Of a stretch of 54,636 nucleotides of DNA, positions 33,931 through 42,314 are shown in pieces. Where the stretch lies: contig JAICXX010000023.1 of NCBI GenBank assembly GCA_025934485.1, positions 1 through 54,636 on the forward strand, read 5' to 3'. The position numbers and the translations under genes were made by a program. The number at the start of each line of letters is the position of its first letter. Positions within the stretch are counted from its first letter, which is position 1. Source of the DNA: Chitinophagaceae bacterium. Lineage in GTDB: Bacteria > Bacteroidota > Bacteroidia > Chitinophagales > Chitinophagaceae. The notes under the pieces are model-generated. The model was not told the origin of the DNA. It saw only the letters and a list, made by a program, of their open reading frames with translations, and did no database searches.

Positions 33931-33981
33931 GAAGCCGGACAAGCGCCCAAGTCAGGGGGCGCCAACGGTCCGGCGGAAGGC
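33931..33981 (+). repeat. GC-rich ~50 bp dispersed repeat, copy C (intergenic)
   Basis: Lies in the 247-nt gap between ssb and the histidine kinase gene. It reads GAAGCCGGACAAGCGCCCAAG, then TCAGGGGGCGCCAACGG and TCCGGCGGAAGGC. Together with an ATG at 33928 and a TAA at 33982-33984 it would encode the 18-residue peptide MEAGQAPKSGGANGPAEG. That looks like a by-product of the repeat rather than a gene. Confidence 0.7.
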
Positions 33982-34094
33982 TAACTGCTCACCGGCGCGC
34001 GCAGGTGACAGCGGGTCAACGTTAACGGCTCAATGGCACCGGCGGTGGGTGGGATTTCGCAGCGGTTTAGTTAACTTTAGTGGAATTGTCTTCC

Positions 34095-36200
34095 ATGAGA
34101 ATCTTCTACATTTCTATGGTTTTCGTGCTGCTCACCGGGGTGGTACGGGCGGCGGGGGAACCCACCGATCCCACGGCTGCCGAACGCGGGAAGATCGACA
34201 GCATCGAGCATCAGATCATAGGTTTCCTCATTCACAAACAGATGGGGTCCTATGGTCCCGCGGCTTGCTATGCGGAGGACGCCTTGCAGCGATCCAAAAA
34301 GATCGGCTATACGCATGGCATTGCCATCGCGCTGGCCTGCGAAGCGGCGATCAAAGGGCATGGGAACGATCAATTTGTGCTGTCCGAGAAGCTTGCGCGG
34401 GAAAGCCTGAGCTGGTTTGCGAGAACGGATGACAAGTATGGGATCACCCTGGCCTATTATACCCTCGGCTTCTCGCTTTTTGCGCAGAGCCATTTCGACG
34501 AGGCAGTGCACTATTTCCAACTCGCGCGAAGGGAGGCCCGGCGGACCGGCAACCGGCTCGAAGAGGTCTACTATCTATCCGTGACCGCCGAAGCGTACCG
34601 GGAGCGAGGCGATTATGCGCGGGCGTTCGATACGCTCCAGCAATGCATTCAGATCGCAGAAGCACTTAAGGACAGCAACATGGTGCATGTCCAATATAAA
34701 CTTCTGGCGGGTATGTTCATCCAGATAGAGGACTATAACTCGGCGGAAAAATATTTTCGCCTGGCTCTCGGTAGGGGTTCACCGTTGCAAATGGATCCCT
34801 GGGACCTCACGGGATATGCCGAGCTGAAGACACGGCAGCATCAATACGACAGCGCGTTGTATATCTATGCCACGCTCGACAGCGCGAAGCTGCCGCCGGC
34901 CCTGATCCGTACCTTCCTCGTAAGCAAGGGTGAATATTATCTTTTTCGCCAGGATTACGGCGGCGCCCTACCCTATTTTCTCAAAAGTATCGTATACCAA
35001 CGGGAGATGAACGACGGGAATCAGCTCATGCGTTGCGAGGCAGATCTGGCCAGGACCTATTTCGGATTGCACCAGGATGCGCAGGCGTTCCAATATGCAC
35101 GCGAGGACCTGGCGCTGGCACAAAGTACGGATGCCCGGCAGAATATCCGGGACGCCTGTCAGCTTCTATCGATCTACTACGACCGGACCAAACGTACCGA
35201 CAGCGCCTATTTTTATTATAAGCGCTATATTATCCTTAAGGATAGCGTACTGAACGACCAGGTCAGGGGGCGTTTTGCATCTTTTGGTTTCGAGCAGAAG
35301 ATCCGGCTGCTTAATGAAGACAAACAGCTCGAGGATCTGTGTCTGAATCAAGAGATGATGATCAAGAATATGCTCATCGGGGGTATCGTGGTGCTGCTGT
35401 TGTTTGCAGGCATCTATATCTGGATCATCAGGTTGAAACGAAGGAATGCCGAGCATCGCCGGAAACAGGCGGAAGACGATCTTGAGATCCAACGGCTGGA
35501 AGGAGAACGGGCGCGGGTGGCGTTGCAGCAACGGGCCAAGGAACTGGAGATCCAGGCGCTGCGGTCACAGATGAACCCGCACTTCATCTTCAACTGTCTG
35601 AATGCGATCAACCGGTTTATCCTCGGGCATGAGACGGAGGCGGCATCCGACTATCTCACGAAGTTCTCGCGGCTGATGCGGATGATCATGAACCATTCGA
35701 GACATCCCTATATCAGTCTGGCCGAAGAGATCGATATCCTGCGGCTTTATCTGGATATGGAACGGCTGCGGTTCAAGGATGCCTTTGATTACCGGATCAT
35801 TGTCGCGGACGAGCTCGAGATCGACGACATCCGCATTCCGCCATTGCTGGTGCAGCCGTTTGTGGAAAATGCCGTGTGGCATGGGCTGATGCATAAAGAA
35901 GAACGGGGCACGCTGACCATCAGTTTTTCGGCCAATGGCGATATGCTTACCTGTGTGGTCCGGGATAATGGCGTCGGGCGCCGGCATGCCGCGCTTTTAA
36001 AAAGCAAATCGGTGGAGCGGCATAAATCGATGGGCATGCAGATCACGGCCGAGCGGATGGCGTTGCTATCGGGCGTGGATACGGCGACGCCGTTCTTTGT
36101 GATCGAAGACCTGTACGACGAACATGGAGAGCCTGCGGGAACGCAGGTCACGTTGACCGTCAAGATCAATTATCCGGCAGGCGAGCCGGCTTATAACTAA
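34095..36200 (+). CDS. Membrane sensor histidine kinase, LytS-type, with TPR sensor region
   Basis: A 701-residue sensor. A signal peptide (MRIFYISMVFVLLTGVVRA) is followed by a periplasmic region of tetratricopeptide repeats (to about 400; DKYGITLAYYTLGFSLFAQSHFDEAVHYF and similar units), one transmembrane helix (MLIGGIVVLLLFAGIYIWIIRL, about 425-446), a coiled coil, then a His_kinase domain with the phospho-accepting His496 in RSQMNPHFIFNCLNAINRFI and an HATPase region with LLVQPFVENAVWHGL and DNGVGR. The stimulus is unknown. The ATG at 34095 is chosen since it begins the signal; GTG 34080 is in frame upstream. The response regulator follows after 31 nt. Confidence 0.94.
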   Translation: MRIFYISMVFVLLTGVVRAAGEPTDPTAAERGKIDSIEHQIIGFLIHKQMGSYGPAACYAEDALQRSKKIGYTHGIAIALACEAAIKGHGNDQFVLSEKLARESLSWFARTDDKYGITLAYYTLGFSLFAQSHFDEAVHYFQLARREARRTGNRLEEVYYLSVTAEAYRERGDYARAFDTLQQCIQIAEALKDSNMVHVQYKLLAGMFIQIEDYNSAEKYFRLALGRGSPLQMDPWDLTGYAELKTRQHQYDSALYIYATLDSAKLPPALIRTFLVSKGEYYLFRQDYGGALPYFLKSIVYQREMNDGNQLMRCEADLARTYFGLHQDAQAFQYAREDLALAQSTDARQNIRDACQLLSIYYDRTKRTDSAYFYYKRYIILKDSVLNDQVRGRFASFGFEQKIRLLNEDKQLEDLCLNQEMMIKNMLIGGIVVLLLFAGIYIWIIRLKRRNAEHRRKQAEDDLEIQRLEGERARVALQQRAKELEIQALRSQMNPHFIFNCLNAINRFILGHETEAASDYLTKFSRLMRMIMNHSRHPYISLAEEIDILRLYLDMERLRFKDAFDYRIIVADELEIDDIRIPPLLVQPFVENAVWHGLMHKEERGTLTISFSANGDMLTCVVRDNGVGRRHAALLKSKSVERHKSMGMQITAERMALLSGVDTATPFFVIEDLYDEHGEPAGTQVTLTVKINYPAGEPAYN

Positions 36201-36231
36201 ACGGCCGCAGGCCAAACATTTATAGTCCTTT

Positions 36232-36984
36232 ATGATCAACGCTTTTATTGTCGACGACGAGCCCTACTGTACAGAAGCCCTGGCGATCCTGCTCGGAAGA
36301 TATTGCCCGCAAGTCCATGTCGATGGCATCTATCATTCCGGTGCGCAGGCGCTGGGCCCCATCAGGGAGCAGAAGCCACAGCTTCTCTTCCTCGACATCG
36401 AGATGCCGCGGATGAATGGTTTCGAGTTGCTGGACAAGGTGAAGGACCTGGACTTCGAGCTGATCTTTACCACGAGCTATGATCAATATGCAATCAAGGC
36501 CATCCGTCACAGTGCGTTGGATTACCTGTTAAAGCCCATCGATCGCGAGGAGCTGCAATCCTCGATCCGCAAGGTCGAACAGCGGTTGAAGGCGCCGCTC
36601 GCGCAGCAGTTCGATCTGCTTTTTCAAAAGCTGCAGAGTCCCGCCAACCTGTTCACCAAGATCGCCATCCCGACGATGGAAGGCCTGGAGATGGTAGCCG
36701 TCGACAGCATCGTCCATTGTGTCTCCGACAGCAACTACACCGTTCTAACCCTCAAAGAAAAACAAAAGATCATCGCATCGAAGACGCTCAAAGAGATCGA
36801 AGAGCTGCTGGAAGACTACAGCTTTTTACGCGTGCATCATTCACATCTCATCAATCTCAACGAGGTCTGCAAATACATCAAAGGCGAGGGCGGTTATCTC
36901 GTGATGTCCGACGAGTCCAGCATACCCGTCTCGCGAAGCCGCAAAGAGGCTTTGTTAAAGAAATTACAACCTAACAGACCTTAG
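36232..36984 (+). CDS. LytTR-type response regulator
   Basis: A 250-residue cytoplasmic transcription regulator paired with the preceding kinase. The receiver domain (1-120) has the acidic pocket IVDDE (D8, D9), the phosphorylation site Asp55 in LFLDIEMPRMNG and Lys101 in YLLKPI. The C-terminal LytTR DNA-binding domain (about 145-245) has IVHCVSDSNYTVLTL, FLRVHHSHLINLNEV and IPVSRSRKEAL. Such regulators bind pairs of short direct repeats; none was identified upstream of the pair. Confidence 0.96.
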   Translation: MINAFIVDDEPYCTEALAILLGRYCPQVHVDGIYHSGAQALGPIREQKPQLLFLDIEMPRMNGFELLDKVKDLDFELIFTTSYDQYAIKAIRHSALDYLLKPIDREELQSSIRKVEQRLKAPLAQQFDLLFQKLQSPANLFTKIAIPTMEGLEMVAVDSIVHCVSDSNYTVLTLKEKQKIIASKTLKEIEELLEDYSFLRVHHSHLINLNEVCKYIKGEGGYLVMSDESSIPVSRSRKEALLKKLQPNRP

Positions 36985-36990
36985 TGCCGG

Positions 36991-37016
36991 GCATCCGGGC
37001 TCACACCCCCGGATGC
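36991..37016 (+). terminator. Hairpin after the LytTR gene
   Basis: A perfect 9-bp stem (GCATCCGGG / CCCGGATGC) with an 8-nt loop begins 7 nt after the stop. No T-run follows, so it may mark an mRNA 3' end or act as a stabiliser. Confidence 0.5.
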
Positions 37017-37121
37017 TCATTGAGGAACTGCAATCAATCACCGATAACGTCAGTGGCTTGTTTTGGCTTGCGATCCGGAAGATGACGGAGTAATTTTACT
37101 TCATCATCAAAAAATCATTTT

Positions 37122-37613
37122 ATGAAAGCAATCATTGGCCTGTTGCTGACGGGCGTGTTCGTAACCGCCGGCACTATGACACAGGCGCAGACATCCACAT
37201 CGGACCAGGCTTATTTGCTCAACCTCCACAACATCTCTACCGACAAGGCCGCGGTCCGGGCCACGCGGGACTTCTGGCAACGTGCCGGCGAGCAGAACGA
37301 TGCACAATGGTACAAAGATGCAGCAGGGTACCAAGCCGAGTATTCCGAGGGTCCCACGAAGGCGCATTTTTTTTATGATCGCAAAGGCAACTTCACCTTT
37401 TCGATACTCACCTATACGGAAAAGGAGATGCCGGCCGATGTGCGGGAACTGGTGCGCAGCAATTATTACGATTTCAGCATCGGCTGGGTCAAGGAGGTCA
37501 AAGAGGCGCAAACCACGGCTTATGTGGTGCATATCGAAGATACCGCCTCGTGGAAGGACGTGGTGGTCCAGGATGGCGAAATGCGCGTGCTGCACGCCTA
37601 TTGCAAACAATAA
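37122..37613 (+). CDS. Secreted PepSY-like (BLIP-like) small protein
   Basis: A 163-residue protein with signal peptide MKAIIGLLLTGVFVTAGTMTQAQ. The mature part has a helix (AAVRATRDFWQRAGEQND) followed by strands (WYKDAAGYQAEYSEGPTKAHFFYDRKGNFTFSILTY, ELVRSNYYDFSIGWVKEVKEAQTTAYVVHIEDTASWKDVVVQDGEMRVLH). This layout, with K/E-rich aromatic strands, resembles the PepSY-like or beta-lactamase-inhibitor-like proteins frequent in Bacteroidota. A periplasmic location is expected; the function is unknown. It stands alone between the two-component pair and mnmA. Confidence 0.8.
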   Translation: MKAIIGLLLTGVFVTAGTMTQAQTSTSDQAYLLNLHNISTDKAAVRATRDFWQRAGEQNDAQWYKDAAGYQAEYSEGPTKAHFFYDRKGNFTFSILTYTEKEMPADVRELVRSNYYDFSIGWVKEVKEAQTTAYVVHIEDTASWKDVVVQDGEMRVLHAYCKQ

Positions 37614-37665
37614 CCGACTGAGTATCTGGAAGATATCAGCTATGCGTTTATCGGCTATTTTGGCG

Positions 37666-37673
37666 TAAATTTG
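37666..37673 (+). promoter_or_regulatory. Putative mnmA -7 element
   Basis: TAAATTTG matches TAnnTTTG exactly, 20 nt before the mnmA ATG, giving a short leader. No good -33 element was found. Confidence 0.45.
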
Positions 37674-37693
37674 CGGTTCTCAAAAAGTATCAT

Positions 37694-38815
37694 ATGAGCC
37701 GTAAAGGAAAGGTTTTGGTGGCGATGAGCGGCGGTATAGACAGTACCGTTACGGCCCTCATGCTCCATGACCAGGGTTATGAAGTCGTAGGCATTACCAT
37801 GAAGACCTGGGACTATGCCAGCGCGGGCGCTTCGAAGAAAGAGACGGGTTGTTGTAATCTGGACTCTTTCAATGATGCGCGGATGGCCGCGGTGCAGCAT
37901 GGATTTCCGCATTTTGTGCTGGATATCCGGGAGGAATTCGGGGATTTTGTGATCGAGAATTTTGTAGACGAGTACCTGGCTGGCCGTACGCCGAATCCCT
38001 GTGTACTCTGTAATACGCATATCAAATGGCGGGCGCTGCTGAAACGTGCAGATGCCATGGACTGTGAATACATTGCCACGGGACATTATGGAATAGTAAG
38101 ACAGCATAGCAATGGCCGGTATACGATCGCAAAGGGTGTAGACGAGACCAAGGATCAGAGTTATGTCCTCTGGGGCTTGCAACAGGACCTGCTGAGCCGG
38201 ACTCTGTTGCCGTTAGGGCCCTATCGGAAGACAGCCATCAGGCAGATGGCGTTGGATTATGGTTATCCGGAACTCGCAAAGAAGGCGGAGAGCTATGAGA
38301 TCTGTTTTGTGCCCGACAACGATTACCGCGGGTTCCTGAAGCGGCGCGTCGACGGGCTGGAAGAGCGCGTCATGGGTGGTAATTTTGTCGACAAGCATGG
38401 GAAGGTCCTCGGCAAGCACAAGGGTTATCCTTTCTATACGATAGGTCAGCGCAAGGGACTGGACGTCACTTTCGGTAAGCCGGTGTATGTCACGGCCATC
38501 CAGCCCGAGACCAATACGGTAGTGCTCGGTGACGAAGAGGATCTGGATCAGGAGGACATGATGGTCGGGAAGATCAACTGGATGAAATACGAGGGGGTGA
38601 CTCCCAATGGCGCGACGAACGGGGGCATGGAGGCGATCACCAAGGTGCGTTATAAGGACAAGGGAACGCTTAGCATGCTGCATCCCGAGGGCGACCGCGT
38701 GCGGGTCCGGTTCTATGAAAAGGCCAAGAGCATTGCGCCGGGTCAGAGCGCCGTGTTTTATGAGGGCGATGAGGTGATTGGGGGAGGGGTGATCCAGCGG
38801 GCTGCGCTCATTTAG
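37694..38815 (+). CDS. mnmA: tRNA-specific 2-thiouridylase
   Basis: Installs sulfur at C2 of the wobble uridine of tRNA-Lys, -Glu and -Gln. The 373-residue protein has the PP-loop AMSGGIDS (10-17), catalytic Cys103 in TPNPCVLCN and the second catalytic Cys204 in SYEICFVPD, plus ATGHYG, YVLWGL and FYTIGQRKGL. Length is usual. It is followed by a short gap and a lipoprotein gene, with no close operon partner. Confidence 0.97.
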   Translation: MSRKGKVLVAMSGGIDSTVTALMLHDQGYEVVGITMKTWDYASAGASKKETGCCNLDSFNDARMAAVQHGFPHFVLDIREEFGDFVIENFVDEYLAGRTPNPCVLCNTHIKWRALLKRADAMDCEYIATGHYGIVRQHSNGRYTIAKGVDETKDQSYVLWGLQQDLLSRTLLPLGPYRKTAIRQMALDYGYPELAKKAESYEICFVPDNDYRGFLKRRVDGLEERVMGGNFVDKHGKVLGKHKGYPFYTIGQRKGLDVTFGKPVYVTAIQPETNTVVLGDEEDLDQEDMMVGKINWMKYEGVTPNGATNGGMEAITKVRYKDKGTLSMLHPEGDRVRVRFYEKAKSIAPGQSAVFYEGDEVIGGGVIQRAALI

Positions 38816-38882
38816 CGGCTGGCCGCACGTTGGAAGCGCGCAGAACCGCAATATAACGGTCAATTTGGCGTTCTCAGTAGAT

Positions 38883-39671
38883 ATGAAACTTCGCCTGAGT
38901 CTCATCCTATTGCTGAGTCTGATGGTCGTAACCAGCTGCAAAAAGACTGTTCATTTTAACAGCACTCCCGGTTACTCCGGTGAGCTCACCGATTTCTGGA
39001 CGCCTTTGCAGGTAGGAAAATATGTCACCTATCGAATGGATTCCCTCAATTTCTATTTTTATGGCCAGCTGGATACGATCACCTCGTATTTTGCGAAGGA
39101 TTCGATAGAAGATACCGTCACCGATGCTACCGGCCACCTGAACTATATGGTAGTCCGTTATCTCAGTGATACCACGGGTTCGAACTGGACCCCCAATGAA
39201 ACCTATTTGGTCGAGCCTTCTACCCAGAGCATCCAGATGGTCGAGAATAACCTTCGGTTTATCAAGCTGGCCTGGCCGATCGACAATGGATACACGTGGT
39301 CGGGGAATAATTATCTACCGTATAACCCTTATGAGGGCTATTTTATTTACAGTGACGATAACCATCTCTCCCTGGACAACTGGACCTATACCTATCAGAA
39401 TGTGGACAAGCGTTATACGACTTCGCCGGGAGGTCTCACCTTCGACTCTACGATAAGCGTGCTGCAGGCGAATGATTCCATCAATGTGCCTATCGCCAAT
39501 CCGAATGCCTTTGCTTCGCGGACCTACTGGTTTGAGACCTATGCCAAGCACATCGGGCTCGTCTACCGGCAAACCCAGATGTGGGAGTATCAGCCTCCTA
39601 CCCCGGATGGAACGCAATCGGGGTATAAGATCGGGTTCCAGCTTACCATGAGGTTAATAGATCATAATTAG
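38883..39671 (+). CDS. Putative lipoprotein of unknown function
   Basis: A 262-residue protein not recognised. The signal MKLRLSLILLLSLMVVTSCKK ends in a relaxed lipobox (VTSC) with Cys19 followed by Lys-Lys. The mature part (YSGELTDFWTPLQVGKYVTYRMDSLNFYFYGQLDTITSYFAKDSIEDTVTD) is rich in aromatics and beta strands; the phrase WTPLQVGKYVTYRxDS recurs in Bacteroidota lipoproteins. An inner- or outer-membrane periplasmic role is inferred. The ATG at 38883 is chosen over 38865 because it begins the signal. Convergent with the rRNA methyltransferase gene. Confidence 0.82.
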   Translation: MKLRLSLILLLSLMVVTSCKKTVHFNSTPGYSGELTDFWTPLQVGKYVTYRMDSLNFYFYGQLDTITSYFAKDSIEDTVTDATGHLNYMVVRYLSDTTGSNWTPNETYLVEPSTQSIQMVENNLRFIKLAWPIDNGYTWSGNNYLPYNPYEGYFIYSDDNHLSLDNWTYTYQNVDKRYTTSPGGLTFDSTISVLQANDSINVPIANPNAFASRTYWFETYAKHIGLVYRQTQMWEYQPPTPDGTQSGYKIGFQLTMRLIDHN

Positions 39672-39699
39672 ATCTGACGCGGGCCGGGCCCTGGCCCTG

Positions 39700-39731
39700 G
39701 GTGGGGCCTTTAGCGGAGTGGAGCCTTTAGC
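39700..39731. repeat. Short direct repeat between convergent genes
   Basis: GCCTTTAGCG occurs twice 16 nt apart (GGGGCCTTTAGCGGA, then GTGGAGCCTTTAGCGAT), the second overlapping the stop of the rRNA methyltransferase gene. Upstream, GGGCC and GGCCC around 39678-39694 can form a small hairpin. Confidence 0.5.
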
Positions 39732-40920
39732 GATGGAAACGCGCGGCGAAGAGGGTGTCCGCGCGCTGGTTGTAACCCGTGAGATTGTCCGCGGTCTGTA
39801 TCCGAAGGCGGCTGGTATCCCGGATGTAAGCGATGATCTCTTCATTTTCCCTTTTAAATACGGAGCAGGTGCAGTAGACGAGTGACGCGTCGGGTGCGAC
39901 ATGCGGGCCGATGCCTGCCATGATCCGCTTTTGCAGCGAGCTGTAACGGTCGATGGCGGCGGGGTCGAAGAAATACAGCTCTTCGGGGGTACGGCCCCAG
40001 GTGCCGCTGCCGGTGCAGGGGACGTCGGCAAGGATCAGTTCCGCGTTGACCGCGCTGGCGGGCGGTGGTTGTTTGGAGAGATCGGCGAGGAAGCTATGGT
40101 ATTTTTTGATGCCGGCGGTTTGGAAGCGGGCCTTTAGATTGTGAATGATGGATTCGCGGATATCGGATACGAGGATGTCCAGCCCTGGAAAGAGGTCATA
40201 GGCGAGGATCGATTTGCCGCCGCTGGCCGCGCAGGCGTCCCAGAAGAAATGAGGGGGCTTGGCGGGCTGATCTTTGACGCCGGGCTGATCCATGGCGCCG
40301 GGCTGCAGGTAGCCGGCGATACGTTGGGAGCTATAGTCCTGGATGACGACCTCTTTGTCGGGGGTGAAATAGTCTTCGACCTTGAAGCCGTTTGGCAGCC
40401 GGATGGTGGAGGGAGGCTCGAACTGGCCGACGCCGCCGAGTTTTTCGCGAACCATGTTTTCGTAACCCGGGCGGATGCGAAGGAAGAGATCCGGTTGGCG
40501 CAGGAAGCTCAGGCAGAAGGCCTCGTGGTCGATAGCCGCAGAGAGCTCGTCTTTCCAGGGGAAGATGTCGGTAAGCCGGAAACCGGCGCCTTCGGGCTGC
40601 CGTTGAAAGAAGTCCAGCTTTTCGGGGAGTGGAGCGGCGGCTTTCTCCGTCCAGTGCGGTTTAAAGTAGGTCAGCAGCTCACCCGGCTGGTCGTTGCAGA
40701 GCAGAAGGCCGGCGAGGAGGCGGTCTTTTATCGCGAGTGATCTTGCCGCGTGGCCGAGCCGGTAGAAGCCATAGACAAGGGTGCTCAGCGTTTTACGGTC
40801 ACGGGAGCCCATTTGTTTGTTCAGCCGAAAGTAGTCCTTCAACCAGACGTGCAAAGGCTCTTCGCCTTTATAGCTCTCTATAATTTGAGTGGCGTAGCGG
40901 AGCTGGTTGTCGAAGATCAT
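39727..40920 (-). CDS. RsmB/NOP-type rRNA (cytosine-C5) methyltransferase
   Basis: A 397-residue SAM enzyme that methylates C5 of a cytosine in 16S rRNA or tRNA. An N-terminal NusB-like helical domain (FDNQLRYATQIIESYKGEEPLHVWLKDYFRLNK) precedes the Rossmann core: FWDACAASGGKSILAYD (SAM motif I), ADVPCTGSGTW with catalytic helper Cys302 and LVYCTCSVFKREN with nucleophile Cys352. The usual insertion QYSSQRIAGYL is also present. Whether it modifies position 967 cannot be shown. It begins 12 nt after the sucB stop and is probably cotranscribed with it. Confidence 0.92.
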   Translation of the reverse strand: MIFDNQLRYATQIIESYKGEEPLHVWLKDYFRLNKQMGSRDRKTLSTLVYGFYRLGHAARSLAIKDRLLAGLLLCNDQPGELLTYFKPHWTEKAAAPLPEKLDFFQRQPEGAGFRLTDIFPWKDELSAAIDHEAFCLSFLRQPDLFLRIRPGYENMVREKLGGVGQFEPPSTIRLPNGFKVEDYFTPDKEVVIQDYSSQRIAGYLQPGAMDQPGVKDQPAKPPHFFWDACAASGGKSILAYDLFPGLDILVSDIRESIIHNLKARFQTAGIKKYHSFLADLSKQPPPASAVNAELILADVPCTGSGTWGRTPEELYFFDPAAIDRYSSLQKRIMAGIGPHVAPDASLVYCTCSVFKRENEEIIAYIRDTSRLRIQTADNLTGYNQRADTLFAARFHR

Positions 40921-40932
40921 GGCTTCGTCGGC

Positions 40933-42177
40933 TTATAATTCAAGCAGTGCCTTGAGCGGATCTTTGCCGAAGAGGAGCTGGTCGGGATTCTCGAGCAGCT
41001 CTTTGATGCGGACGAGGAAGCTCACGGATTCGCGGCCGTCGATGATGCGGTGATCATAGCTCACTGCCAGATACATCATGGGACGTACTACGATCTGACC
41101 GCCTACGACTACGGCGCGTTCTTCGATCTTGTGCATACCCAGGATGGCGGACTGCGGAATATTGATGATGGGGGTGGACATGAGGCTGCCGAACACGCCA
41201 CCGTTAGTGATCGTGAACGTTCCGCCCTGCATCTCTTCCATGGATAATTTGTTATCGCGCGCTTTGGTAGCCAGTTCCACGACCTTTTTTTCGATGTCCG
41301 CCATGGACAGGCTTTCGGCGTTGCGTATCACGGGGACGACGAGGCCTTTGGGGGCGGATACGGCGATGGAAACATCGCAGTAGTCGTGGTAGATGATCTC
41401 ATCGCCGTCGATATAGGCGTTGACGGCCGGCCACTCTTGCAGGGCGTAGCAGGTTGCCTTGGTGAAGAAGCTCATAAAGCCGAGGTTCACGCCATGCTTT
41501 TCTTTGAACTTGTCCTTGTATTTGGTGCGAAGAGCCATGACGGCGCTCATGTCCACCTCGTTAAAGGTGGTGAGCATGGCCGTGGTATTTTTGGCTTCCA
41601 CGAGACGGCGGGAAACCGTCTTGCGGAGGTTGCTCATTTTTTCGCGACGGTCCTGGCGGGTGAAGAGGGCCTTGCCCGGAGTGCGGCCAGGGTGGGCCAG
41701 CGCTTCAAGAACGTCATTTTTGAGGATCTTACCCCCGGTTCCGGTGGGGGTTATCGTTCCGGCGTCGATCTTTTTGTCGGTAATGATGGCTGCGGCAACG
41801 GGGGTTGCTTTGAGGTCGTTAGAGATCGCCGTTACGGGGCCTTGCGGTGCGGGAGCGGCGCCCGTCTTTGTGCTGGCCGTGGGTTGGACCACCGCGGGGG
41901 CCGAGTGATCCGGAGCGGCGGCCTCCGCACCTTCGGGTTTGGCAGCGGTTTCATCGATCCGGGCGACGACATCGCCGATCTTGAGGGTATCGCCTTCTTT
42001 CCCGACGGTTTTAAGGACACCTGCTTTTTCTGCGTTGACCTCGAAAGTAGCTTTTTCGCTTTCCAATTCTGCTATGACCTCATCTCGTTCGACATACTGA
42101 CCTTCCTTTTTGAGCCATTTGACCAGCGTGACTTCGCTGATGGACTCGCCTACGGCCGGAACTTTAATATCAATCAT
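40933..42177 (-). CDS. sucB: 2-oxoglutarate dehydrogenase E2, dihydrolipoyl succinyltransferase
   Basis: Transfers the succinyl group from lipoyl to CoA in the TCA cycle. The 414 residues have an N-terminal lipoyl domain with modified Lys42 ([11 protein letters not shown]), an Ala/Pro/Thr-rich linker (about 78-125), the E1/E3-binding domain ([34 protein letters not shown]) and the catalytic domain ending [11 protein letters not shown] with His376 and Asp380. It follows sucA after 137 nt, a gap that carries a structured repeat and a possible promoter of its own. Confidence 0.97.
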   Translation of the reverse strand: MIDIKVPAVGESISEVTLVKWLKKEGQYVERDEVIAELESEKATFEVNAEKAGVLKTVGKEGDTLKIGDVVARIDETAAKPEGAEAAAPDHSAPAVVQPTASTKTGAAPAPQGPVTAISNDLKATPVAAAIITDKKIDAGTITPTGTGGKILKNDVLEALAHPGRTPGKALFTRQDRREKMSNLRKTVSRRLVEAKNTTAMLTTFNEVDMSAVMALRTKYKDKFKEKHGVNLGFMSFFTKATCYALQEWPAVNAYIDGDEIIYHDYCDVSIAVSAPKGLVVPVIRNAESLSMADIEKKVVELATKARDNKLSMEEMQGGTFTITNGGVFGSLMSTPIINIPQSAILGMHKIEERAVVVGGQIVVRPMMYLAVSYDHRIIDGRESVSFLVRIKELLENPDQLLFGKDPLKALLEL

Positions 42178-42203
42178 TTAGGACTCCGATTTATTTGATT
42201 TTG

Positions 42204-42211
42204 CAAATGTA
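42204..42211 (-). promoter_or_regulatory. Putative -7 element of sucB
   Basis: TACATTTG on the minus strand, an exact TAnnTTTG match 26 nt before the sucB ATG. It could allow sucB-rsmB expression separate from sucA. No -33 element was seen. Confidence 0.4.
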
Positions 42212-42229
42212 CGACTAACGGTTAAACAT

Positions 42230-42314
42230 GGGGAAGATACGCTGTCCGGAAATTTAGCGCATCTTCCCCAAAGCGCTAACGTCGGGCCTTCGGCCATAGG
42301 GCCTGTGGCCCTAT
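42230..42314 (-). repeat. Structured intercistronic repeat, sucA-sucB gap
   Basis: Starting right after the sucA TAG on the minus strand: a perfect 8-bp stem with 3-nt loop (ATAGGGCC / GGCCCTAT, 42314-42296), GGCCGAAGGCCC (42295-42284), GACGTTAGCGC (42283-42273), then a 14-bp stem (GGGGAAGATGCGCT / AGCGTATCTTCCCC) with a 12-nt loop (42269-42230). The one imperfect pair is G-T on the minus strand and A-C on the plus strand, which fits RNA folding of the sucA-sucB transcript. The first three elements match 3654-3620 and 8483-8520. No T-run follows. Confidence 0.75.

Noticed and set aside
33928-33984. An 18-residue micro-gene MEAGQAPKSGGANGPAEG
   Set aside because: It coincides with copy C of the dispersed repeat, which is conserved at the DNA level with indels; no promoter or upstream signal supports translation.
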